Counted from the stretch's first letter, positions 1 to 5,357 are shown. The stretch: 5,981 nt of DNA from Anaerolineales bacterium (GCA_025938055.1 JAICQC010000288.1:1-5981); one strand, 5' to 3'. Made by a program: numbers and translations. The notes: generated by a model from the sequence alone, not told the origin.

Positions 1-14
1 AATTCAAAGCCAGC

Positions 15-1793
15 ATGCTGCCGATTATGTTCATTATTTTTTGTGTCCTGATGATCGGTATCGTTGCGGGGGTGTTCGCACTCAACCGGCAGAGACAGGC
101 TGTTACCCTGCTTAGAGTCCCGCAGGATTACGCCACCATCCAGGAAGCGATCAACGCCGCCGAACCCGCGGATATCATCCAGGTGCAAACAGGCACGTAT
201 AACGAAAATTTAATCCTGGACCGCGCCGTGACCCTCACCGCCGAAACGTTTGATGCTGCCAACCCGGCGAACAATACGACCATCCTCGATGGCGGCACCG
301 GCGCTGCTACCATCACGATCCCTGCCAGCCTGACACAACTGCCCACCGTGCGCGGCTTCGTCATTCAGGGGGTTAACGTGGGCCTCCGGGCTGAGTCGCC
401 GTTTATTGCCGAGTTCAATTTTTTTGTCTCTTCTTCCGACCAGGTGCATTATCAATGGGGCGCGGGCGGCTTCAACCGAAATAATGTTTATTTCAAAGCA
501 AACGATGATGCCATCCACCTGGATAACACAGACCGCCCCCTGCTGATCGAGAACAACCGAATCATGTATGCTACTGACGATGGCATCGAAGTGAATTTGC
601 AGGATAAACCCTCCCCGCCCGCCGTGGTGGAGGTGAACATCTGGAACAACATGATCGTAGGCAGCCGCGACGATGGCATCCAGCTTATCGACTTTCCCGG
701 TGACCCACAGGATACCAACCGGCGCTTTGTGATCGTCGGTAATCTGTTCGCCAACAACCAGAAGGCCGGGATCGGCCTCATGCCAAATACCACGCCGCTG
801 GAGGATTTTTCTGGGACCGATATGATAGAACCGGTCCGTGTATTCAATAACACCTTTTACGGCAACAACCACGGCATTTCGGGCGGCGACAATCTGGTGG
901 CATTCAACAACATTATCGCCAACTCAACAGGACGCGGCGTCTGGAGGGCACAGGGCGTGCCCGGCTCGAACTCCATCGTGGCGAATACGCTGTTCTTCAA
1001 CAACACACTGGATGCAGACCAGACCACGCTCGGCGCGGGCATCATCACCGACCAGGACCCGCTCTTTTCTGCCGCGCCCAACCCGGGTCCGGATGTAGCG
1101 TGGGAAACCGTGGACGATGATTTCAGCGGTTTGCTGCTGCAATCCTCTTCACCCGCCATCGACCGGGGCGTCGAACAATTTACGGCAGCCAGCGGGGAGT
1201 TGATCCCCCCGAACCCGATCACCGGCTTTATCGGGGCCGCACCGGACCTGGGCTGGAGAGAATTCGGCAGCCCGATTATCATCACGCCTACTGCATCGCC
1301 CATTCCCTCGCCGACGCTGGCCGTCTCCCCCACGATTCCAAGTCCCACTGTGACGTTCACGCCTGTTACGCCCACCGCAACCGTCGTCACGCAGACGCCC
1401 CTCCCAACAGCGACCGTAGTCTCGCCGACAGCCAATCTGCCAACGGTTACCGCCTCTTCCACGCCACTAGCGACGATTACCTTTACCCCGACGACTACGC
1501 AATTGAACATACTGAGCATCACACCGAACACGGCGGATGCAAATACGACCGTGAACCTGACCCTCGCCGGCACAGGCTTTGCGAACGGCGCCACCGTGGC
1601 GTTTGAGGGCGGGCAAGGCACTGCGCCCCAGGTAACCGGGACGCAGGTCGTCAACGCCAATACGATCGTGATCACCGTCAATGCGGCGGTGGATGCGGGC
1701 GCCACCACGCAGGTCTGGGACGTGCGCGTGACCAACCCCAGCAACGCCTTCGCCGTACTGACCGATGCGTTTACCGTCATTGTTCCTCCTTAA
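15..1793 (+). CDS. Exported right-handed parallel beta-helix protein with Pro/Thr linker and C-terminal IPT/TIG-like domain (5' end uncertain)
   Basis: Seen: a hydrophobic segment at residues 2-23 followed by NRQRQ; the beta-helix opening motif VPQDYATIQEAINAA from residue 35; Asn/Asp-Gly-Ile turns recurring at about 166, 190, 221, 252, 287 and 308, three of them with Asp-Asp pairs (164, 188, 219); and a helix-closing block with SPAIDRG (379-385) and PDLGWREFG (410-418). A Pro/Thr/Ser linker fills about 424-495, and an IPT/TIG-type beta-sandwich (SITPNTAD..., GTGFANGATV) fills about 497-591. Known: such pectate-lyase-like helices are usually extracellular carbohydrate-binding or carbohydrate-cleaving scaffolds, and TIG domains act as stalk or adhesion modules. 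Inferred: a surface protein held by its N-terminal helix; no catalytic residues can be assigned. Start: the frame stays open to the window edge and no Shine-Dalgarno precedes the ATG at 15, so the true start may lie upstream, and ATG 27 is another option. The DUF4236 gene follows after 72 bp. Confidence 0.85.
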   Translation: MLPIMFIIFCVLMIGIVAGVFALNRQRQAVTLLRVPQDYATIQEAINAAEPADIIQVQTGTYNENLILDRAVTLTAETFDAANPANNTTILDGGTGAATITIPASLTQLPTVRGFVIQGVNVGLRAESPFIAEFNFFVSSSDQVHYQWGAGGFNRNNVYFKANDDAIHLDNTDRPLLIENNRIMYATDDGIEVNLQDKPSPPAVVEVNIWNNMIVGSRDDGIQLIDFPGDPQDTNRRFVIVGNLFANNQKAGIGLMPNTTPLEDFSGTDMIEPVRVFNNTFYGNNHGISGGDNLVAFNNIIANSTGRGVWRAQGVPGSNSIVANTLFFNNTLDADQTTLGAGIITDQDPLFSAAPNPGPDVAWETVDDDFSGLLLQSSSPAIDRGVEQFTAASGELIPPNPITGFIGAAPDLGWREFGSPIIITPTASPIPSPTLAVSPTIPSPTVTFTPVTPTATVVTQTPLPTATVVSPTANLPTVTASSTPLATITFTPTTTQLNILSITPNTADANTTVNLTLAGTGFANGATVAFEGGQGTAPQVTGTQVVNANTIVITVNAAVDAGATTQVWDVRVTNPSNAFAVLTDAFTVIVPP

Positions 1794-1853
1794 GGCTGCG
1801 AAGCGCTGATATTTGACTGGAGTAACATTGCCATGGATTTGAGAACCAGCAGA

Positions 1854-1860
1854 TAGAAGG
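1854..1860 (+). promoter_or_regulatory. Ribosome binding site of the DUF4236 gene
   Basis: AGAAGG at 1855-1860 lies 5 nt before the ATG at 1866 and supports that start. A TAG stop in the same frame at 1854-1856 overlaps the site and prevents the protein from extending further upstream. Confidence 0.6.
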
Positions 1861-1865
1861 TTGCC

Positions 1866-2306
1866 ATGCCTGTTCGCTTTCGAAGGACCTTTACACTTTT
1901 CCCCGGTGTAAAGGTGAATGTGAGTAAAGGCGGGATGAGCATCACCGTGGGCAGAAAGGGGTTTCATCTCAACTTCAGCAAGCGCGGCATACGCCAGACC
2001 ACAGGCTTGCCGGGGTCGGGCATCTCACATACATCCTATCTCTTCAAGAACGACGAGGACGACGAAGACCAGAAAGAGACCGAAAAAGAAGAACGCTCTA
2101 CCGAGAAAAATAGCGAAAAGCCGAGGAAGCGCACACGAGAGGCGGCTAAAGAAGGCACTTCCTCTCCGTGGGGGTTTTTCCTCTTCGTTCTGATTGCACT
2201 CTTCTTTATTTATTTTGGTGCAGACGCCTTCGGTCTTCTGCCGCCAAACCTCATCACTAACTTTCTGAGCACGATCACCCAATGGGCGCGGCAGGTTGGG
2301 CTCTGA
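1866..2306 (+). CDS. DUF4236 domain protein with C-terminal membrane helix
   Basis: Residues 1-57 match the DUF4236 pattern as I know it: an opening MPVRFRRTF, then PGVKVNVSKGG (13-23), a VGRKG turn (28-32), NFSKRGIRQTTGLPGSGIS (36-54). This short Gly/Lys/Arg-rich beta domain has no established function. It is followed by a highly charged, probably disordered linker (about 62-98; acidic DEDDED first, then mixed Lys/Glu/Arg) and a hydrophobic helix at about 102-120, leaving a 26-residue tail. Inferred: a membrane-tethered protein with the DUF4236 domain in the cytoplasm, since no signal peptide precedes it and the Lys/Arg-rich flank is on the N-terminal side of the helix. Known members often lack a transmembrane segment or carry other C-terminal extensions. 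It may be cotranscribed with the beta-helix gene 72 bp upstream, and it ends 2 nt before the hairpin at 2309. Confidence 0.85.
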   Translation: MPVRFRRTFTLFPGVKVNVSKGGMSITVGRKGFHLNFSKRGIRQTTGLPGSGISHTSYLFKNDEDDEDQKETEKEERSTEKNSEKPRKRTREAAKEGTSSPWGFFLFVLIALFFIYFGADAFGLLPPNLITNFLSTITQWARQVGL

Positions 2307-2308
2307 TC

Positions 2309-2353
2309 CAAACAAAATAGACACTGAGCGTTCCATTCAGTGTCTATTGTTTG
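2309..2353. terminator. Shared (bidirectional) terminator hairpin between convergent genes
   Basis: The arms AATAGACACTGA (2316-2327) and TCAGTGTCTATT (2337-2348) pair perfectly over 12 bp around a 9-nt loop. Beyond an AA bulge at 2314-2315, CAAAC (2309-2313) pairs with GTTTG (2349-2353), adding 5 bp. The hairpin begins 2 nt after the stop of the DUF4236 gene and lies 19 nt beyond the stop of the oppositely oriented 35-aa gene. The closing part of the stem supplies the U-rich run: UCUAUUGUUUG on + and UCUAUUUUGUUUG on -. No long separate U tract follows, so strength is uncertain, but position and symmetry fit a bidirectional intrinsic terminator. Confidence 0.75.
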
Positions 2354-2372
2354 AAATATCCTGATACGATAT

Positions 2373-2480
2373 TTACTTATTTTTCTTTTCGTTCTTTTGT
2401 TTGCGCTTCTCCTTAATATTCAGCTTTGGTTTCTTGCGTTGTTCCTTGCTGCCTTTATCTTTTTTACCTGCGCTTCCCAT
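2373..2480 (-). CDS. Small lysine-rich protein of 35 residues
   Basis: Read on the - strand from ATG at 2480 to TAA at 2373. The product begins MGSAGKKDKGSKEQRKKPK and ends NEKKNK; 14 of 35 residues are lysine, with two arginines and three glutamates, and there is no hydrophobic core or membrane segment. The start is supported by a clean AAGGAG at 2489-2494, 8 nt upstream. An in-frame ATG at 2501 would add seven residues but has no ribosome site and would place the AAGGAG inside the gene. Tiny Lys-rich hypothetical proteins of this type occur across several bacterial phyla, with no function I can name. The charge would suit nucleic-acid or ribosome association, which is inference only. It is the last gene of the - strand series, 102 bp after the DUF4190 gene, and is followed by the shared terminator. 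Confidence 0.7.
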   Translation of the reverse strand: MGSAGKKDKGSKEQRKKPKLNIKEKRKQKNEKKNK

Positions 2481-2488
2481 AACCGTTT

Positions 2489-2494
2489 CTCCTT
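2489..2494 (-). promoter_or_regulatory. Ribosome binding site deciding the start of the 35-aa gene
   Basis: AAGGAG on the - strand, 8 nt before the ATG at 2480. It selects this start over the in-frame ATG at 2501 and is the main evidence that the short frame is translated. Confidence 0.7.
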
Positions 2495-2535
2495 TCGTCA
2501 TAATGATTGGCGGTTAATTCCCCAACTCTGCGTCA

Positions 2536-2564
2536 ATTCTAACGCGTATTGCCTTGCCCGATAA
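2536..2564 (-). promoter_or_regulatory. Possible promoter of the 35-aa gene
   Basis: On the - strand TTATCG (2559-2564) is separated by 17 bp from TAGAAT (2536-2541). The -10-like hexamer matches 5 of 6 bases of TATAAT; the -35-like hexamer is poor (3 of 6). It would give a leader of about 50 nt. The match is to the general sigma-70 consensus; promoter preferences of this host are unknown. Confidence 0.25.
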
Positions 2565-2582
2565 GAGATGGAAAGGATGAAG

Positions 2583-2900
2583 CTACCCGCCGCCTGATGC
2601 CGCAAAGATTCCGATGACGAAGACGAAATAAGCGATCGTGCAGCAGACGCCGATCACGAGCAGCGCCACCTGGATCCAGCCCATGATGATTCCGGCGGTT
2701 GCCAGTCCATCGCCAGATACCCGGGGTGGGATGGAACGCGTCTCGTTGCGCGCCATGTAGCCGGTGATGAGCGCGACGATCGTGCCAATGACAGGGATAA
2801 ATGTAAAGCCCAGGATCGCCGACACCAGGCTGACGATTGCCAGGGTGCTGGTGGGCAGAAGGTCTGAATTAACGGTCGGCGGAAAATTCTGTTGATCCAT
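2583..2900 (-). CDS. DUF4190 family small membrane protein
   Basis: A 105-residue protein of typical DUF4190 size and order: a Gln/Pro-rich N-terminus (1-16), the entry motif TSTLAIVSLVSAILG (17-31), the loop IPVIGTIVALITGYMARNE (35-53), the linker GDGLATAGIIMG (63-74), and a long second hydrophobic stretch (about 75-100) ending in AASGGG. Two to three membrane helices are expected in the cytoplasmic membrane; the MARNETR segment is positively charged and probably cytoplasmic. The family's role is unknown, and the domain often accompanies other membrane or signalling modules. The start at 2900 has GAGGAG at 2909-2914, 8 nt upstream. The gap to the Nudix gene is 114 bp, large enough for its own promoter. 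Confidence 0.88.
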   Translation of the reverse strand: MDQQNFPPTVNSDLLPTSTLAIVSLVSAILGFTFIPVIGTIVALITGYMARNETRSIPPRVSGDGLATAGIIMGWIQVALLVIGVCCTIAYFVFVIGIFAASGGG

Positions 2901-3014
2901 TTTTATAACTCCTCTTGTCTACTCTTACGCAGCCAGCCATGCCGGGTTGCAAAATAGAGCAGGCGGTGCTGCGATCCTGCCAGGCAATCCGGGCCCGGAA
3001 TTCTCCCACAACGA
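2901..3014. other. Intergenic region with nested inverted repeats
   Basis: Apart from the ribosome site of the DUF4190 gene, this gap contains a perfect 12-bp palindrome TCCGGGCCCGGA (2988-2999), 15 bp beyond the Nudix stop. It also holds a nested inverted repeat in which CCGGGTTGC (2942-2950) faces GCAATCCGG (2984-2992), with an inner GCAGG (2959-2963) facing CCTGC (2976-2980). The outer stem pairs fully only in + strand RNA, through one G-U pair; on the - strand it has a central mismatch. No U run follows on either strand, so I do not call it a terminator. It could be a weak end for the Nudix transcript or an operator, or it could be chance in GC-rich DNA. Confidence 0.35.
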
Positions 3015-3551
3015 TTATTTACCGATGCTTCTTTCTCTATAGGCAAGAAACTCTCTCAACCCGATAATCGTTTTCGCATCTTCGAATTCCTGTGCGGTCA
3101 GTTTTTCTGAGATCGTGGCCACAGGCAGAATCACTTCACGGATGCGCTCATCTGCCTCCAGCTTGAGAGTCGTCTTCTCGGGGTTGAGCGCCAGATAAAT
3201 GTGCATCCGTTCATCGGTAAACCCCACCGATGAAAAGTAGGAGGCAAGCGGGATTAGTTCCGTAGCGCGGTACCCGATCTCCTCCTCCAGTTCGCGCCTT
3301 GCACAACTGAGCGGGGTCTCGCCCGGCTCCACCCTCCCGGCGGGCAGTTCGATCAGGTCACGCTCGATGGCAATACGGAACTGCCGGATCAGGATCACGT
3401 TGTCATCCACCACCGGCACAATCGCTACGCCGCCCGCGTGCTGCACATATTCCCGCACGGTCTTCTCCCCGTTATCCAACTCCACTTCGCCTCCCCACAA
3501 AGAAAATATCTTCCCCTTATGAATTTCTTTCTTGGTGATCCATTTCTCCAT
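3015..3551 (-). CDS. Nudix hydrolase, ADP-ribose pyrophosphatase (NudF-like) type
   Basis: A 178-residue protein with a complete Nudix box from G72 to Y94 (G-x5-E78-x7-R86-E87-L88-x-E90-E91-x-G93-Y94), the metal-binding signature for cleaving nucleoside diphosphates linked to another group. The N-terminal strand region (EVELDNGEKTVREYVQHAGG, 22-41) and VVDDNVILIRQFR (47-59) are typical of ADP-ribose/ADP-sugar pyrophosphatases, which yield AMP and ribose 5-phosphate. FTDER (111-115) would supply the loop glutamate downstream. Odd point: residue 109, sixteen after the box glycine, is Val where ADP-ribose pyrophosphatases usually have Pro, so the substrate is less certain. Length is normal and the protein is probably cytosolic. 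The start at 3551 has a short-spaced GAGGA (3555-3559), and the gene lies 32 bp after the 75-aa gene, probably on the same transcript. Confidence 0.9.
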   Translation of the reverse strand: MEKWITKKEIHKGKIFSLWGGEVELDNGEKTVREYVQHAGGVAIVPVVDDNVILIRQFRIAIERDLIELPAGRVEPGETPLSCARRELEEEIGYRATELIPLASYFSSVGFTDERMHIYLALNPEKTTLKLEADERIREVILPVATISEKLTAQEFEDAKTIIGLREFLAYRERSIGK

Positions 3552-3583
3552 ATGTCCTCATGTGTCCCTGCACGAACAAAAGT

Positions 3584-3811
3584 TTAGTGCCAGCCGCCTG
3601 TCCGGGTGCGGTTGCGGATTTCATCCTGCAGCGCGGCGAGCATCTCGACGAATGCTTCCTTGTAGGCAGGGTTTTCGTTCGTCGCTTTCTCTTCAAGACG
3701 CGCCAGCAAATAGACAACCCATGCCAACCAAGTGCGTGGATTGCTCTCGGTATCAGAAATGCTTTTCACAGCTTCATTCAGAATATCGCGGAGATCATCT
3801 TCTTGGCTCAT
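3584..3811 (-). CDS. Conserved-looking small helical protein, function unknown
   Basis: A 75-residue acidic, soluble, mostly helical protein that I do not recognise. It opens MSQEDDLRDILNEAVKSI, has a Trp-containing amphipathic or partly hydrophobic stretch (TWLAWVVYLLARLEE, 27-41), then a helix with AFVEMLAALQDEIRNR (53-68) and a basic-aromatic end TRTGGWH. The pattern suggests a two- or three-helix bundle or a dimerising small protein; a single membrane segment at 28-37 is too short to be convincing. It is accepted as a gene because AGGAG at 3820-3824 lies 8 nt before the ATG, codon use resembles its neighbours, and it fits tightly into the - strand series, 32 bp before the Nudix start and 68 bp after the lipoprotein gene. 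Confidence 0.75.
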   Translation of the reverse strand: MSQEDDLRDILNEAVKSISDTESNPRTWLAWVVYLLARLEEKATNENPAYKEAFVEMLAALQDEIRNRTRTGGWH

Positions 3812-3846
3812 GTCGTGTGCTCCTGTTTGATGGCGGGAATGGATTT

Positions 3847-3855
3847 ATTCTATCA
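3847..3855 (-). promoter_or_regulatory. Possible extended -10 promoter before the 75-aa and Nudix genes
   Basis: On the - strand TGATAGAAT gives an extended -10 (TG-N-TAGAAT, 5 of 6 to TATAAT), about 35 nt before the ATG at 3811. No good -35 is seen at the right distance. It would allow the 75-aa and Nudix genes to be expressed apart from the upstream lipoprotein gene. Confidence 0.28.
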
Positions 3856-3879
3856 TTTGCATCCCCCAGAGAGGCGTCT

Positions 3880-4635
3880 CTAGCGCGCCTTTCTCTTGTG
3901 GGATTTCGGCATTGGCGTTGGCTCGCTCTGTTTCCTGCGTTGGTCTGCCCAGCGCCAGAACGCCGGGACCAGCAGAGCCGTGACCAGAATGCCCACGATC
4001 CACTTCCAATCCAGCATCAGCAGGCGCTGCGCCATCGTGACCTGCACTTCGATGTCGCGTCGGTATGCCTCCACAAGGCGCCACTCCTCTGCGCCATTGA
4101 CGCTGATAAACCGGTGGATTTGGAGTGTGAGCCGGTGGATGCCGCCCTTCTTTGCGGTCACATCCCAGCTCCATTTTGTGGTTTGGGTCGGGCTGACCAG
4201 CTGCTCATCGCTCGCATGCATGGACCGGATCACGAATGTATCTGCCTCCTGCGCGATCAGCACTGCGCGCACGCGCGGCGTGATCTGTATGCTGGCAGTG
4301 ATCACCTCCCCATCCTGGGTGATCTGCGCTTCCAGCTCGGAAGGCGCGACCGATGGATTAAGCAACAATTCAAGGCTCGCTGTGTCGTTGAGCCGCATGG
4401 ATTGCGGGACATTGTAGGCAATTGTGGCAGGGAGCGAAGCTCTCAATGCCTGATCGATATCGATAAATTCAGGACCGAACGTGGAAATGGCTGTAAGCGA
4501 GGGAGACAGGGTAGGCGTGGCAGGCGGCGTAGGGGAACCCGGAACCGGATCGATAAAACCCGGACCACAGGCAGTGATAACGACCATCGTCAGGATCACG
4601 ATGGCATAATTTTTCAAATCCCGTAGTGTTCGCAT
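3880..4635 (-). CDS. Lipoprotein with Pro/Thr linker, beta-rich extracytoplasmic domain and C-terminal membrane anchor
   Basis: Seen: basic MRTLRDLK, a hydrophobic core (10-20) and the lipobox I20-T-A-C23, a signal-peptidase II site giving a lipidated Cys23. A Pro/Thr/Ser linker (about 30-48) leads to a beta-strand-rich domain (about 65-200) with LNDTASLELLLNPS (82-95), then KWSWDV (154-159), KKGGIHRLTLQIH (162-174) and EAYRRDIEVQVT (189-200). A hydrophobic helix (about 210-229: WKWIVGILVTALLVPAFWRW) and a basic tail (KSHKRKAR) close the protein. Recalled: the W-x-W-x-V ... GG-x-H-x-L-x-L pattern followed by a membrane helix appears in various bacterial membrane proteins, some fused to signalling domains; no named family is claimed. 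Inferred: the domain lies outside the membrane with the tail inside, so the protein is anchored at both ends. AGGAGG at 4640-4645 fixes the start, 32 bp after the flavoprotein gene. Confidence 0.85.
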   Translation of the reverse strand: MRTLRDLKNYAIVILTMVVITACGPGFIDPVPGSPTPPATPTLSPSLTAISTFGPEFIDIDQALRASLPATIAYNVPQSMRLNDTASLELLLNPSVAPSELEAQITQDGEVITASIQITPRVRAVLIAQEADTFVIRSMHASDEQLVSPTQTTKWSWDVTAKKGGIHRLTLQIHRFISVNGAEEWRLVEAYRRDIEVQVTMAQRLLMLDWKWIVGILVTALLVPAFWRWADQRRKQSEPTPMPKSHKRKAR

Positions 4636-4639
4636 CTAT

Positions 4640-4645
4640 CCTCCT
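4640..4645 (-). promoter_or_regulatory. Strong ribosome binding site of the lipoprotein gene
   Basis: A full AGGAGG on the - strand, 4 nt before the ATG at 4635. It is the best Shine-Dalgarno match in the window and fixes the lipoprotein start, which places the lipobox at the expected depth. Confidence 0.75.
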
Positions 4646-4667
4646 GACGTGCAAGGGCAAAGAGATG

Positions 4668-5336
4668 TCAGCTCGTCAACTTCGGCTGGCGCGAATAGGC
4701 TTCAAGATAATCAGGCAAAGGTATATTCGCGGACTGAAGCTCATCCTGGATCGGGGATAAAGGCATCTCCTGCAAAGGCAGGACTCCCGCCCAGACCGGC
4801 AACTCATAATCCTCAGCTTCATCCACAGGCGGACCCACACGCACTTTGGCAGACGCCTCGTCGATGCCGATCGAAACAACTGTGGTTGCGTTCAATTCCT
4901 TCCAATTGGGCAGGCGCGCCTCCCGCCAGCGTCCCGGGACTAGGTGCTCCGTCACAGCCTCCAGCGCCGCTAGTTTCTCCTGCTCATCCTCCACCAGACA
5001 ACCTGTGCCAAACAACACCACGGAACGATAATTAATAGAATGATTGAACACCGAGCGCGCCAGCACCAGCCCATCCACGATGGTTACCTCCACACAAACG
5101 GGGTGTCCGGACTCAATATGCTTAAGCAGGCGGCTGGCTTTGGCGCCATGCAGCACGATGGTATCGCCGACCCTCGCAAAGTTGGTTGGGATGACGTAGG
5201 GCTGTCCGTCCATCACAAACCCCACGTGACAAATAAGCGCTTCATCCAGAATGCGCTGGATCGTCTCACGGTCGTAGTGACCCCGCTTGGGGAGGCGCTT
5301 GATGCTGTTTTTCTCGGTCTTCATGAAATCGGTCAT
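4668..5336 (-). CDS. Pyridoxamine 5'-phosphate oxidase-like flavoprotein (NimA-like, Pyridox_ox_2 type)
   Basis: A 222-residue protein with the split-barrel flavin-binding pattern of the PNPOx-like superfamily: RGHYDRETIQRILDEA (18-33), CHVGFVMDGQPYVIPTNFA (36-54), TIVLHGAKASRLLKHIE (59-75), VCVEVTIVDGLVLA (80-93) and the diagnostic NHSINYRSVVLFG (98-110). Known relatives bind FMN or a similar cofactor; some reduce nitroimidazoles, most have no proven substrate. The C-terminal part (about 130-222) contains PGRWREARLPNWKEL and a GPPVDEAEDYELPVWAGVLPL block common in this subgroup. Expected to be a cytosolic dimer. It is not a true PdxH on this sequence, and antibiotic resistance should not be assumed. 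AAGGA at 5343-5347, 6 nt upstream, supports Met1; Met5 is a weaker alternative. The gene lies 21 bp after the 93-aa membrane gene and 32 bp before the lipoprotein gene. Confidence 0.9.
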   Translation of the reverse strand: MTDFMKTEKNSIKRLPKRGHYDRETIQRILDEALICHVGFVMDGQPYVIPTNFARVGDTIVLHGAKASRLLKHIESGHPVCVEVTIVDGLVLARSVFNHSINYRSVVLFGTGCLVEDEQEKLAALEAVTEHLVPGRWREARLPNWKELNATTVVSIGIDEASAKVRVGPPVDEAEDYELPVWAGVLPLQEMPLSPIQDELQSANIPLPDYLEAYSRQPKLTS

Positions 5337-5357
5337 GTATTTTCCTTGGTTCGGTTT

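Noticed and set aside
1..5. Window starting with AATTC, as a possible restriction-fragment or cloning boundary
   Set aside because: Only half a site is visible and nothing vector-like follows; the window edge is enough to explain it.
210..872. A 220-codon open frame on the - strand
   Set aside because: Antisense shadow of the beta-helix region; its His/Val-rich repeats are the reverse reading of the Asp-Asp-Gly-Ile turns.
1284..1500. Pro/Thr linker region considered as a DNA tandem repeat
   Set aside because: Short motifs such as PTATVV recur, but with different codons and irregular spacing, so it is a low-complexity protein linker and not a nucleotide-level repeat array.
857..1780. A 307-codon open frame on the - strand
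   Set aside because: It is a mirror of the beta-helix gene. The Val/Ala/Thr-rich product reflects the reverse complement of the Pro/Thr linker and shows no start signals.
1813..1841. TTGACT as a -35 box before the DUF4236 gene
   Set aside because: No acceptable -10 hexamer occurs 16-18 bp downstream.
1467..1967. A 166-codon open frame on the - strand
   Set aside because: It spans the end of the beta-helix gene, the intergenic gap and the start of the DUF4236 gene on the opposite strand; no domain pattern or ribosome site.
3868..3881. AGAGA-GGCG-TCTCT hairpin overlapping the lipoprotein stop codon, as a terminator
   Set aside because: Only 5 bp of stem and no U run follows on the - strand.
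3532..4626. A 364-codon open frame on the + strand
   Set aside because: It lies antisense to the lipoprotein and 75-aa genes and runs through the gap between them. Its product is rich in Cys, Arg and His without domain pattern, whereas the - strand frames have ribosome sites, a lipobox and a membrane helix.
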